DNA of 64,000 nt from Sphingobacteriaceae bacterium (GTDB taxonomy: Bacteria; Bacteroidota; Bacteroidia; B-17B0; Aurantibacillaceae): the NCBI GenBank assembly GCA_016715905.1, contig JADJXI010000017.1:582956-646955 (forward strand), in the 5' to 3' direction. Shown in pieces: positions 27,866 to 36,939 of the stretch; position 1 is the stretch's first letter, and each line of letters starts with the position of its first letter. Under the pieces are notes generated by a model. The model ran no database searches and had not been told where the DNA came from. It saw only the letters and a list, made by a program, of their open reading frames with translations. The translations under genes were made by a program, and so were the position numbers.

Positions 27866-28591
27866 ATGGGTAAATTAACTGGAATAGAAGAATTAGCAAA
27901 AATCAGGACAAAGCGCCGTAAAAAAGAAGAAGAATTATTGCAGGAAGTCAATAAAATTCTGATTAGTGAACAATTCACCAAAAAAAACGTATTAAATAAT
28001 TTAAAAAATTATCAGAAGCTTGATGAGGTTATAAATGAAGATGCGATGGATCGGAATCGTATTTACAAGGAATCAGAAATTAAGGAATTGGCAATAAAAT
28101 ATAGATTGAAGTTTTTGAATACGCAATGTTACAAATTTGAATTTCCGGATTTTATAATTCAAGAATGCAATGATTTAAATATTAAGTTCAAAAAAAACCT
28201 CAAAGGTTTAAAAATGCTGTGCACTAATTCTTTTCTGAAAAAAGAAAATGAAACGGATTGTTGTATGCTTTTTGCAAAAACCGATTTTGGAAATTATTAC
28301 TTAATAGGAGAGTGGGGGAAGCCATTTTCAAACAAAAGAAAATATTTAAGTTGGCCCTTAAAAAGCATTGAAAATATGTTTGTTTTTTTAATGCTTTTTA
28401 CATTGATCGTAACGCTTATTTTACCCACCAATTTAATTACTCTCGATCGAACTGCTACCTATTGGTGCGGCTATCGAATTGGCATTTACTTTCACTTGTT
28501 GATCTTTTTTTCGGGATTTGCCATTTATTTTACATTCGCTTTTTCTAAAAGCATAAGCTCGATGTATTGGGATAAAGAAACAAATTTTTAA
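27866..28591 (+). CDS. Membrane protein of unknown function
   Basis: A 241-residue protein not recognised. Its first 60 residues are strongly charged and helical (KIRTKRRKKEEELLQEVNKI), the middle is soluble with several Cys (QCYKFEF, NDCCM-like ETDCCMLF), and two hydrophobic segments lie at about 172-192 and 205-228 near the C-terminus. There is a possible active-site-like FGNYYLIGEWGKPF stretch before the first helix. It follows the beta-barrel gene by 3 bases. Topology suggests an inner-membrane protein with a large cytoplasmic N-terminal domain. Confidence 0.6.
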   Translation: MGKLTGIEELAKIRTKRRKKEEELLQEVNKILISEQFTKKNVLNNLKNYQKLDEVINEDAMDRNRIYKESEIKELAIKYRLKFLNTQCYKFEFPDFIIQECNDLNIKFKKNLKGLKMLCTNSFLKKENETDCCMLFAKTDFGNYYLIGEWGKPFSNKRKYLSWPLKSIENMFVFLMLFTLIVTLILPTNLITLDRTATYWCGYRIGIYFHLLIFFSGFAIYFTFAFSKSISSMYWDKETNF

Positions 28592-28602
28592 ACGAGATCC
28601 AT

Positions 28603-29340
28603 TTAGTAGAGTTTTATGATTAAAGAAGTAACGGTATAAATACCGGTAAGAAGGATCAGTACAAGTACAATTTTTTTAAATTGCGTTTGCGAAATTTTCT
28701 TCATGATTAATTTTCCAAGATAGGAGCCAATAAAACTGACGAAAAACAAAATACCTATCAAGTATAAATCATGTTGATGAATATATCCGTGTATTCCGTA
28801 AACAACAGACCGTGTAATATCAACACCTAAATCTATTACTGCTGATGTAGCTACAAATATTTCCATGTTTAAATTAAGGGCGGATAAAAATAAACCACGG
28901 ATTGCCCCTCCTGTTCCTAATAGTCCTGCCGTGAAACCTGATAGAATTCCGCTTAGAATAGAATTTTTGAAGGATGATTTTACTTTAAACTTTTTAAAAA
29001 TGATTAAAAGAAGGCTAAATAAAATTAAAAATACACCCAAAATAAGTTCAAGAATATTACTATTAATGCTATTGCTTAAAAAGGCGCCGAGAGCAACGAA
29101 AATTATTGCAGGAATTCCAATTTGAATAATTATCTTTTTATTTATTCCACTTCTGAATAGTGCGATTTTAGATAAGTTACTGAAAACGTGAAACACTGCG
29201 GTTATTCCTAAAACACTATGAAAATCAAAATACACGCCGGCTAAAGGAACAAATAAAAGGGAAGATCCGAAGCCACCCACTGTACCTAAAATTTCAGCTA
29301 ATAAAGCTAATAAAATGAATACAATAAGATGATCACTCAT
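28603..29340 (-). CDS. TauE/SafE family sulfite/anion exporter
   Basis: A 245-residue polytopic membrane protein with about eight hydrophobic segments. The internal duplication typical of the family is visible: GGFGSSLLFVPLAGVYF near the N-terminus and LLGTGGAIRGLFLSALNLN in the second half, both with G-rich turns. TauE/SafE proteins export sulfite, sulfoacetate or other organic anions; the substrate cannot be read. It lies 10 bases downstream of the CDF transporter gene on the same strand, so probably an operon. Confidence 0.85.
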   Translation of the reverse strand: MSDHLIVFILLALLAEILGTVGGFGSSLLFVPLAGVYFDFHSVLGITAVFHVFSNLSKIALFRSGINKKIIIQIGIPAIIFVALGAFLSNSINSNILELILGVFLILFSLLLIIFKKFKVKSSFKNSILSGILSGFTAGLLGTGGAIRGLFLSALNLNMEIFVATSAVIDLGVDITRSVVYGIHGYIHQHDLYLIGILFFVSFIGSYLGKLIMKKISQTQFKKIVLVLILLTGIYTVTSLIIKLY

Positions 29341-29350
29341 TTATTTTTAA

Positions 29351-30217
29351 TTAAAATGGCTCAATATGAATTAATATGTGGCCTAAGTTCGAAATTTCTT
29401 TGTGTAATGTGTCTTTTAATTTATGCGCAATTTCATGACCTTCTTTTACTGTTAGGTTAGCATTTACTTTAGCATGCAAATCTACATGATATTTCATGCC
29501 GGCTTTACGAATAAAACATTTTTCTGTTTCTTGTACCCCATCAACTGTAAGTGATACTTTTCTAATTAATGTAATTAAGTCATCAAAAACATGTTCATCC
29601 ATAATTTCGCCAAGTGCAGGCCGGAAAATCAAATAACTATTATATATGATAAATCCTGATGCAAAAAGTGCAGCCCAATCATCGGCCGATTCATAACCCT
29701 TTCCAAAAAACAGCGCTATAGAGATGCCAATAAATGCGGCTACAGATGTAATTGCATCGCTGCGATGATGCCAGGCATCAGCTTTTAAAGCAGAACTACC
29801 AACCTCTTTACTTTTTTTGATAACTAAGCGATAGGACAATTCTTTCCAAAATATTATTACGCCTAATACAATTAAGGTAAAAGGTTTAGGAAGTTCATGA
29901 GGGGTTTGAATATTAAGAATGCTTTCATGGGCGATAAATAATGCTGAAGAAACCAGAAATGAAACAACAATAAAGGTGATCAAAGGTTCTGCTCTTCCAT
30001 GCCCGTAGGGATGATTTTTATCCGGCGGTTTATTGGAATACTTTATACCAAAAAGTACAAGGGCAGAGGCAAAAATGTCTGTTGTTGATTCTATCGCATC
30101 GGCAATTAGGGCGTATGAATTTCCAAAATAGCCGGTAATCCATTTCAAAGCAGACAACAATAAATTACTAATAATATTAAAGTAACTTGTTTTAATTGCT
30201 GTAGCCTCTTTGGTCAT
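29351..30217 (-). CDS. Cation diffusion facilitator (CDF) family metal exporter
   Basis: A 288-residue protein: cytoplasmic N-terminus, six helices and a C-terminal CDF domain (about 205-288, GVQETEKCFIRKAGMKYHVDLH). The metal site in helices II and V is visible as ALIADAIESTTDIFAS and ADAWHHRSDAITS (HxxxD), and HPYGHGRAEPL follows helix II. CDF proteins export Zn, Co, Fe or Mn against protons. The first site here is D-x-x-x-(T)D with two acidic residues, and the second HxxxD, a common Zn/Fe-type arrangement; specificity is not decided. First gene of the pair with TauE. Confidence 0.9.
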   Translation of the reverse strand: MTKEATAIKTSYFNIISNLLLSALKWITGYFGNSYALIADAIESTTDIFASALVLFGIKYSNKPPDKNHPYGHGRAEPLITFIVVSFLVSSALFIAHESILNIQTPHELPKPFTLIVLGVIIFWKELSYRLVIKKSKEVGSSALKADAWHHRSDAITSVAAFIGISIALFFGKGYESADDWAALFASGFIIYNSYLIFRPALGEIMDEHVFDDLITLIRKVSLTVDGVQETEKCFIRKAGMKYHVDLHAKVNANLTVKEGHEIAHKLKDTLHKEISNLGHILIHIEPF

Positions 30218-30297
30218 GAAAATTAAAAGTTCCTTAAATTAAAATTAGTGTATCGTTAAAAAATCTATAAATCGGACCAATGCCATTTATAAATAAT

Positions 30298-31722
30298 TTA
30301 TTTTTTTTCAATTTCTGACGCTAAATCAAACATAGCGGTTTCATCAAAAGACTTTGCCATAATTTGTATTCCCATTGGCAAACCATTTGAATGTATGCCC
30401 GAAGGAATTGAAATTGCAGGAATGCCTGCAATATTAGCTTGTACAGTAAATATATCTTCTAAATACATTTTTATTGGATCTTGACTGTTTTTCCCAAACT
30501 CAAAAGCTGTGCCCGGAGTTGAAGGTGTTATGATTAAATCATACTCTTTCAAAATTTCATTGGTTTTACTTTGTATTAGTTTACGTACCTTCTGTCCTTT
30601 GCTATAATACGCATCATAATAGCCGGCACTTAAAACAAACGTTCCCAACATTATTCTTCTCTTCACCTCTTTTCCAAATCCTTCGCTTCGTGATTTTTTA
30701 TAGGTGCTTTCTAAGTCTTTAACATCTTTACTTCTATAACCAAAATGTACACCATCAAATCGCGCAAGATTAGAGGAGGCTTCTGCTGTGGTAAGCACAT
30801 AATAGGTTGGCACTAAATATTCTAAAAACGGAAAACTAACGGCCTGCACTTGATGTCCGGCTGTTTTTAATTTTTCTATCTGATTCAATACGCTTTCTTT
30901 AACTTCAGAATCAATGCCTTCAGCCTCTACACATTCTTTTAAGTACGCTATTTTATATTTTTTACCGCTATTTAAACTATTACTAAACTCAGGAATTATT
31001 CTAGATGATGTAGTGTTATCATTCTTATCCTGTCCTGCAATAATTTGAAGTATCAATGCAGCATCTTTTACGTTTTTTGTTATGGGACCGATTTGATCAA
31101 ACGAAGAAGCGTAGGCAATTAATCCATATCGGGAAACTCTTCCGTAAGTAGGCTTAAGACCAACCGTGCCTGTAAAAGCGGCGGGCTGACGAATTGAACC
31201 TCCGGTGTCAGAACCTAAACTTACGTGGCATAAATTAGCAGCTACCGCACATGAAGCCCCTCCGGATGAACCTCCCGGCACACATTTTTCATTTAAAGGA
31301 TTTAAAACATTCCCGAATGCTGAGTTTTCATTACTGCTTCCCATGGCAAATTCATCACAATTCAACCGACCTATGATTATCGCATCTTCTGAAAGCAATC
31401 TTTCTACAACTGTTGCGCTATAAAGGGATTCAAAACCTTCCAATATTTTTGAAGAAGCAGTAACTTTGTGACCTTTGTAACATATATTATCTTTTATTCC
31501 AACCACAACTCCGGCTAATTTTCCAGCCTGGCCTTTTTGAATTTTTTCATCAACTTTTTGGGCTTGTTCCATTGCAGATTTCTCAAACACTTCCAAAAAA
31601 GCATTTAAGTGTTTTTTCAATTTTATGGAAGAAATGAGGTCAGTTACTAAATTAACACAACTTACCTTTCCTGCCAACAAATCAGCATTTAATACATCTA
31701 TGGATTCAAAATTATAAGTCAT
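30298..31722 (-). CDS. gatA: Aspartyl/glutamyl-tRNA amidotransferase subunit A
   Basis: A 474-residue amidase-signature enzyme. The Ser-cisSer-Lys triad is present: Lys in GVVVGIKDNICYKGH, cis-Ser in VPGGSSGGASCAVAA and the nucleophile Ser in LGSDTGGSIRQPAAF. Length, TVGLKPTYGRVSRYGLIAYA and NLARFDGVHFGYR are GatA-specific and separate it from general amidases. With GatB and GatC it converts Glu-tRNA(Gln) or Asp-tRNA(Asn) to the amidated forms. gatB and gatC are not in the window, as usual for scattered gat genes in this phylum. tatA lies upstream on the same strand with a terminator between. Confidence 0.94.
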   Translation of the reverse strand: MTYNFESIDVLNADLLAGKVSCVNLVTDLISSIKLKKHLNAFLEVFEKSAMEQAQKVDEKIQKGQAGKLAGVVVGIKDNICYKGHKVTASSKILEGFESLYSATVVERLLSEDAIIIGRLNCDEFAMGSSNENSAFGNVLNPLNEKCVPGGSSGGASCAVAANLCHVSLGSDTGGSIRQPAAFTGTVGLKPTYGRVSRYGLIAYASSFDQIGPITKNVKDAALILQIIAGQDKNDNTTSSRIIPEFSNSLNSGKKYKIAYLKECVEAEGIDSEVKESVLNQIEKLKTAGHQVQAVSFPFLEYLVPTYYVLTTAEASSNLARFDGVHFGYRSKDVKDLESTYKKSRSEGFGKEVKRRIMLGTFVLSAGYYDAYYSKGQKVRKLIQSKTNEILKEYDLIITPSTPGTAFEFGKNSQDPIKMYLEDIFTVQANIAGIPAISIPSGIHSNGLPMGIQIMAKSFDETAMFDLASEIEKK

Positions 31723-31731
31723 TGTTATGAA

Positions 31732-31764
31732 AAAATAAAAGCGTTATTCAATCTGAATAACGCT
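31732..31764 (-). terminator. Rho-independent terminator between tatA and gatA
   Basis: An 11-base-pair stem AGCGTTATTCA / TGAATAACGCT (31740-31750 with 31754-31764) with a 3-base loop. On the minus strand it is followed by TTTATTTTTT. It lies 21 bases after the tatA stop and ends the tatA transcript before gatA. Confidence 0.87.
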
Positions 31765-31784
31765 TAAAATTATGTAAGATTATC

Positions 31785-31982
31785 TTATTTTTTTTCGATT
31801 CCGGAACTTTCACCATTTTCACCTTTGCTTGCGTCTTTAAATTCTTTTACGCCCCTACCTAGTCCTTTCATTAATTCAGGTATTTTTTTGCCACCAAACA
31901 TTAAAAGTATAATCACTAAAATGATGATAATTTCCGGAGCACCTAATCCTCCTAAAAGACCTAAAACAAGTAATAAATTCAT
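31785..31982 (-). CDS. tatA: Twin-arginine translocase subunit TatA/TatE
   Basis: A 65-residue protein with one N-terminal membrane helix (about 3-30, including [23 protein letters not shown]), the conserved FGGKKIPEL hinge, and an amphipathic helix [17 protein letters not shown], then a charged tail. TatA forms the protein-conducting assembly of the Tat pathway with TatC (3808-4644). This is the only TatA/B-type gene here. It has its own terminator downstream. Confidence 0.94.
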   Translation of the reverse strand: MNLLLVLGLLGGLGAPEIIIILVIILLMFGGKKIPELMKGLGRGVKEFKDASKGENGESSGIEKK

Positions 31983-32080
31983 TTTCTTTAAATTAGACTA
32001 CAAAGGTATCAATTCTATCGAATTCAGCAAAATAATGTGTTGAACGGAGTTTGTGTGGTACTTAAATTTTAATACATTTA

Positions 32081-32109
32081 TTGCGTAAGGTAAACTTCAA
32101 ATAATTTAG
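32081..32109 (+). promoter_or_regulatory. Candidate promoter of the BNR-propeller T9SS gene
   Basis: TTG at 32081-32083 and TAATTTAG at 32102-32109 are 18 bases apart, close to the Bacteroidota TTTG-N19-TAnnTTTG layout (one mismatch in the -7 box). The box lies 24 bases before the ATG. Confidence 0.35.
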
Positions 32110-32133
32110 AACACAATAACCCCCACTTTTAAT

Positions 32134-35100
32134 ATGAAAAAACAAGTCATTTTTTTATTGATTTTCATAGCATTTGCTAAATCATTTCAGGCGCAAAAAT
32201 GGACCGAAATGATGAAAGATCCAAACGCTAACTATTATGATATTGTAGAAGAATTTGAAAGCTATTGGAAAGATAAACCTTATGAGCGGGGACATGGTTA
32301 TAATGCCTTTAAAAGATGGCAATGGTTTGTTGAACCAAGGGTGTATCCAAGCGGAAATATGAAGTTTGCTGCCCGAAATTACGCCTATGAAGTTTATAAG
32401 CAATATTTACAAGAAAATTCAGCGAATAAAAATATTTTCACTCCATCACAATTAAGTGCTACTGTGGCCAATTGGTCACCACTTGGCCCTTATGGTTCTC
32501 CTTCCGGTTCGGGTGCGGGTTCGGGTAGAATTCAAACAATATTAATACATCCGGCCGGCACAAATACATTTTATGCAGGTGCAGCTGCAGGAGGTTTTTG
32601 GATAACTACAAATGGAGGCGCTTCTTATAATACCACAACGGACCAACTGGGCTCTTGCGGTGTTTCCGACATTGCACAGGTAACGGCATCTCCTAATATT
32701 ATGTACATTTCTACTGGTGACAGAGATGCTGGAGATACTTATTCTGATGGAATTTATAAATCGCTCGACGGAGGGAATACCTGGAACATTACGGGTTTAA
32801 CTTGGTCAATCAACCAACAGGCACGGGTTTATAGATTATTACTTAATCAAGCCAATCCAAATATATTAATAGCGGCTACTAATTATGGTATTTACCGGTC
32901 AACAAATGCTGCGGTAAGCTGGTCATTAGTGTTGCCTGGTTCGTTTGTAGATGCTGAATTTAAAACAAATGATTATAATGTTGTTCATATTGTAGGAAGC
33001 AATACCTATGCACGTTCTGATGATGGTGGCGTAACCTTTACAGGATATACTGTAGCGAATCCTTTAACTTCTAACAGATTATCCTTAGCAGTAACAGCTG
33101 CTAACAGTAATTGCATTTATATTCTGGCTAGTGCTCCGAACAATGGGTTTGGCGGACTTTATCGTTCAACAAACGGTGGAAATAACTGGACCTTGATGAG
33201 CTCTACACCTAATATTTTCGATTGGTCAACTAACGGTTCGGGAGCTGGCGGACAAGGTTGGTATGATATTGCCATTGATGCTTCACCAACAAATTCAAAT
33301 GAAATTATAGCCGGAGGCGTTAACTCCTGGATGTCAACTAACGGCGGTGCTAGCTGGGTTTTAAATTCGCACTGGACCGGTGGCGGGGGACAACCCTTTG
33401 TACATGCCGATTTGCATTATGTGAAATACTTTAATGGAACAACTTGTTTTATGGGACATGATGGTGGAATTTCCAGAACAACTAATAGCGGGGTGAATTG
33501 GACAACCATTAATGGCAATATGAACATTGCTCAAATTTACAAAATGGGTTTATCTGCTTCATCGGCTTCTCAAATTGTTACCGGTATGCAGGATAATGGT
33601 ACTAATTATTTAAACGGAACCAATTGGTCACAAATTAATGGAGGAGATGGAATGGATTGCTTTATCTCCTGGAATAACAATAATACCATTGTTGCCTCAA
33701 CACAAAATGGCGGTTTCAGAAGATCTACCAATGGCGGGGGGAGTTTTAACAATATAACTTCTGGTTTAACAGGTACAGCCCCCTGGTTGGCACCAATAGT
33801 TCAAAACCCTTCTAACGCTAGTATTTTTTATTGCGGTTATCAAAATATTTTTAAATCCACTAATCAAGGAACCAGTTGGACAAACAAAGGTTTTTTCGGC
33901 GGCCCAACTTTAGATGAAATAAAAATTGCACCATCCAACACTAATATTATTTATGTAACAAATTCCGGGGCTGTTCATAAAACAATAAATGATGGCACTT
34001 CTTGGGTGAACGTTACCGGTAGTATCCCCACCGCTTCTGCTTCTATTACAGATTTAGCTATTAATAATACGAATCCTAATAATATTTTTGTAACCCTTTC
34101 AGGGTATTCGTCCAACAATAAAGTTTTCACTTCCATGGATGGTGGTGTTACCTGGACTAATTATTCAACAGGATTACCTAATGTTCCGGTTAATTGTATT
34201 GTATACAAAAACAATTCACCGGGCGTACTTTATGTAGGTACTGATATTGGCGTGTTTTATAGGGAGGCGAGCATGAATAGTTGGGTTTCTTATAACACAG
34301 GATTACCGAATATCATCGTCAACGATTTAGAAATTTATTATCCGAACGGAAAACTGCGTGCCGCAACTTATGCCAGAGGAGTTTGGGAAACTAATCAATA
34401 CAGTAGTCCCGGATTACCTCCAATGGCATTTTACAATACGCAATTTAACCCAATTTGTATAAGTACTCCAATTCAATTCAACGACCTTAGTTCTAATAAT
34501 CCAACTTCATGGACTTGGTCTTTTCCGGGCGGAAGCCCAGCCTCTTCTAATGCACAAAATCCATCGGTAACCTATACCGCTTCTGGAATTTATACTGTTT
34601 CTCTTTTAGCCGCAAACGGTAACGGAACAAGTACCGCATATATGGGCACGGTTTCGGTGATCAATCAACCTACGGTTGCTACTGTACCAAAAACAATTTG
34701 TGTAGGTGAGGCAACTAATTTACAAGTACAAACCAATGCAAATGTAGTAAACTGGAACACTGGCGCTCAAGGATTTTTATTGTATGTAAATAATGCCTCG
34801 GTTACCACGGTTTATTCATTTACAGCTTCTTTGGGTGCATGCAGCACTTCGGGTAATTATACTTTAACAGTAAATCAACCTCCCGCTACTCCAACTATTA
34901 TAAACATGGGAACTTATTTAACAACAACTGTAGTTGGAACGGGCTATCAGTGGTATTTAGATGGGAATATTATCCCTGGAGCTACTGCGAATTCATATAC
35001 GCCAACACAAAACGGTTGGTATTTAGTGCAAGTGTTTGTGGGAACCTGTGAGGTTTATTCGGATTCCTATCAGATTTTGGAATTAGATATACAGGAAATG

Positions 35101-35355
35101 TCCATTATTCAAGGCTTATCTGTTGCACCAAATCCGGTTCGTGATCAGTTAATTGTTACAACTAATCAAAATATTGAGGGAAAAATACAATATGAAATTA
35201 TGAACAACATTGGTCAAATAGTTCAAAAATCACAATTACTGCCCAATCAAAACAATAAAAACTTAATTGAGGTATTAGAACTTGCACCTGGAGTTTACCA
35301 TTTGAATTTTACAATAGGTAAAACTAAATCTTCGTATAAGTTTATAAAGGAGTAA
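32134..35355 (+). CDS. Secreted sortilin/BNR-type beta-propeller protein with PKD and T9SS domains
   Basis: A 1073-residue protein. Signal peptide 1-20 (FQAQ), a short N-terminal helical region (about 25-105), then many BNR/sortilin-like repeats with the Asp-box or STNGGxSW pattern (SLDGGNTWN, STNGGNNWT, STNGGASWV, TTNSGVNWT, STNQGTSWT, SMDGGVTWT) over about 115-760, a PKD domain (about 770-860; PTSWTWSFPGGSPASS), an Ig-like segment (VGTGYQWYLDGNIIPG), and a type IX sorting domain (VAPNPVRDQLIVTTN to the end). No clear catalytic triad was seen, so it is more likely binding or structural than a glycosidase. Confidence 0.83.
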   Translation: MKKQVIFLLIFIAFAKSFQAQKWTEMMKDPNANYYDIVEEFESYWKDKPYERGHGYNAFKRWQWFVEPRVYPSGNMKFAARNYAYEVYKQYLQENSANKNIFTPSQLSATVANWSPLGPYGSPSGSGAGSGRIQTILIHPAGTNTFYAGAAAGGFWITTNGGASYNTTTDQLGSCGVSDIAQVTASPNIMYISTGDRDAGDTYSDGIYKSLDGGNTWNITGLTWSINQQARVYRLLLNQANPNILIAATNYGIYRSTNAAVSWSLVLPGSFVDAEFKTNDYNVVHIVGSNTYARSDDGGVTFTGYTVANPLTSNRLSLAVTAANSNCIYILASAPNNGFGGLYRSTNGGNNWTLMSSTPNIFDWSTNGSGAGGQGWYDIAIDASPTNSNEIIAGGVNSWMSTNGGASWVLNSHWTGGGGQPFVHADLHYVKYFNGTTCFMGHDGGISRTTNSGVNWTTINGNMNIAQIYKMGLSASSASQIVTGMQDNGTNYLNGTNWSQINGGDGMDCFISWNNNNTIVASTQNGGFRRSTNGGGSFNNITSGLTGTAPWLAPIVQNPSNASIFYCGYQNIFKSTNQGTSWTNKGFFGGPTLDEIKIAPSNTNIIYVTNSGAVHKTINDGTSWVNVTGSIPTASASITDLAINNTNPNNIFVTLSGYSSNNKVFTSMDGGVTWTNYSTGLPNVPVNCIVYKNNSPGVLYVGTDIGVFYREASMNSWVSYNTGLPNIIVNDLEIYYPNGKLRAATYARGVWETNQYSSPGLPPMAFYNTQFNPICISTPIQFNDLSSNNPTSWTWSFPGGSPASSNAQNPSVTYTASGIYTVSLLAANGNGTSTAYMGTVSVINQPTVATVPKTICVGEATNLQVQTNANVVNWNTGAQGFLLYVNNASVTTVYSFTASLGACSTSGNYTLTVNQPPATPTIINMGTYLTTTVVGTGYQWYLDGNIIPGATANSYTPTQNGWYLVQVFVGTCEVYSDSYQILELDIQEMSIIQGLSVAPNPVRDQLIVTTNQNIEGKIQYEIMNNIGQIVQKSQLLPNQNNKNLIEVLELAPGVYHLNFTIGKTKSSYKFIKE

Positions 35356-35380
35356 AAGGGCAAAAATTCAAGCGATTTTA

Positions 35381-35412
35381 TTTGACGATTTATATAAAAA
35401 TCGTTAATCTTA
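35381..35412 (+). promoter_or_regulatory. Candidate promoter of the nuo operon
   Basis: TTTG at 35381-35384 and TAATCTTA at 35405-35412 are separated by 20 bases, 20 bases before the nuoA start. The -33 box is exact; the -7 box matches TAnnTTTG only in part. Position in front of the 13.5 kb operon supports it. Confidence 0.35.
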
Positions 35413-35432
35413 CAGTCTAAATTGCTTGTTGT

Positions 35433-35804
35433 ATGAACGCTTCTTCGCCTTTAGATTATCTTCCGGTTGTATTAATGTTTTTAGTAGCCATGGGCTTTGT
35501 GGTTACTACTATTGTGGCCACTCACCTTTTAGGGCCTAAAAGAAAAACAAAAATTAAGTTGGATTCCTTTGAATGTGGTATTGAAGCGCAAGGCAACGCC
35601 CGCGTACCATTCGCTATTAAATATTTTCTAGTTGCTATCTTATTTGTATTATTTGATGTGGAGGTGATTTTCATGTATCCATGGGCCGTGAATTATAGGG
35701 AATTAGGAATGACTGGTGTGATAGAGGTATTTAGTTTCATCATTTTATTATTAGTTGGATTTTATTATATGCTTTCGAAAAAAGCAATTAAGTGGGAAGA
35801 ATAA
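35433..35804 (+). CDS. nuoA: NADH-quinone oxidoreductase subunit A
   Basis: A 123-residue membrane protein with three helices. It contains the conserved loop LDSFECGIEAQGNARVPFAIKYFLVAILF, with the Cys facing the quinone channel, and the FDVEVIFMYPWAVNY segment typical of NuoA/ND3. First gene of the complete nuoA-N operon (complex I), 21 bases before nuoB. Known role: membrane arm, next to the quinone site. Confidence 0.94.
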   Translation: MNASSPLDYLPVVLMFLVAMGFVVTTIVATHLLGPKRKTKIKLDSFECGIEAQGNARVPFAIKYFLVAILFVLFDVEVIFMYPWAVNYRELGMTGVIEVFSFIILLLVGFYYMLSKKAIKWEE

Positions 35805-35825
35805 TATTTAAGCAGATTAAATAAT

Positions 35826-36389
35826 ATGGCAAAAGAAATTGTAAAAAGAACAAAACTCGAAATGGCAAAGAGTCCGCAAGGCCTTGAAGGCCCGGGCTTT
35901 TTTGTTTCTAAATTAGAAGATGTAATCGGATTAGCAAGAGCCAATTCTTTATGGCCACTTCCATTTGCAACTTCCTGTTGCGGTATTGAATTCATGGCTA
36001 CCATGGCTTCTGATTACGATTTGGGGAGATTTGGCGCTGAGCGTTTAAGTTTCTCTCCTAGACAAGCTGATTTATTAATGGTAATGGGAACTATTGCAAA
36101 AAAAATGGGACCAACGCTTCGTCAGGTATATGAACAAATGGCCGAACCAAAATGGGTACTTTCTGTTGGTGCTTGCGCAAGTAGCGGAGGAATTTTTGAC
36201 ACGTACAGTGTTTTACAAGGAATTGACAGAATAATTCCAGTAGATGTATATGTGCCGGGATGTCCACCTCGACCGGAGCAAATTATTGAAGGCATTTTGA
36301 AAATTCAGGAATTAGCCAAGAATGAATCGTTCCGCAGAAGAAACTCAGATGAGTATAAAAAGTTATTGAATAGTTACGGAATGGAATAA
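35826..36389 (+). CDS. nuoB: NADH-quinone oxidoreductase subunit B
   Basis: A 187-residue peripheral subunit that carries cluster N2, the last [4Fe-4S] before quinone. Ligands are visible in FATSCCGIEFMATMASDYD (adjacent Cys), GACASSGGIFDTYS and VPGCPPRPEQIIEGI. Its N-terminal 25 residues are basic. It lies 21 bases after nuoA and 12 before nuoC, on one transcript. Confidence 0.95.
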   Translation: MAKEIVKRTKLEMAKSPQGLEGPGFFVSKLEDVIGLARANSLWPLPFATSCCGIEFMATMASDYDLGRFGAERLSFSPRQADLLMVMGTIAKKMGPTLRQVYEQMAEPKWVLSVGACASSGGIFDTYSVLQGIDRIIPVDVYVPGCPPRPEQIIEGILKIQELAKNESFRRRNSDEYKKLLNSYGME

Positions 36390-36401
36390 ATCGAAAAAAT
36401 T

Positions 36402-36902
36402 ATGAGTCAGGAATTTTTAAATACACTTACTGAAAAATTGAATTCAATAGCTCCCGGTGCAGTTGAAAGCAGTGATTATTCATTAGATTTCCCTTCTATT
36501 ACAGTTAAGAAGGAAACCATACACGAAGTGTTAAGTATTTTAAAAAACGATGAAACATTCAATTTCCATTTTTTAACTGACTTAACCGGAATTCAAACAG
36601 CCGATGAAAAACAATTAGGCGTTATTTATCATTTACACAACATGCCAAAAAATATTCGTGTTCGAGTAAAAACATTTATGCCTATTGACAAACCGGAAAT
36701 TCCTACCGCAACTGATTTATGGGATGGAGCCAACTGGATGGAAAGAGAAACATTTGATTTTTACGGAGTACGCTTTAAAGGACATCCCAATTTAAAACGA
36801 ATTTTAAATGTGGATGAAATGGACATTTTTCCACTCAGAAAAGAATTCCCGTTGGAGGATCAAACGCGTGAAGATAAAAGCGATAAAATGTTCGGAAGAT
36901 AA
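36402..36902 (+). CDS. nuoC: NADH-quinone oxidoreductase subunit C
   Basis: A 166-residue subunit of the Q-module. The family signature RETFDFYGVRFKGHPNLKRI and the C-terminal FPLRKEFPLEDQTREDK (short, as in stand-alone NuoC) are present. In this genome nuoC and nuoD are separate genes, not fused as in Enterobacteria. nuoD follows after 37 bases. Confidence 0.94.
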   Translation: MSQEFLNTLTEKLNSIAPGAVESSDYSLDFPSITVKKETIHEVLSILKNDETFNFHFLTDLTGIQTADEKQLGVIYHLHNMPKNIRVRVKTFMPIDKPEIPTATDLWDGANWMERETFDFYGVRFKGHPNLKRILNVDEMDIFPLRKEFPLEDQTREDKSDKMFGR

Positions 36903-36939
36903 TTAGTAAGAATCGGAAATAGATTAGAAAAAAATTAAA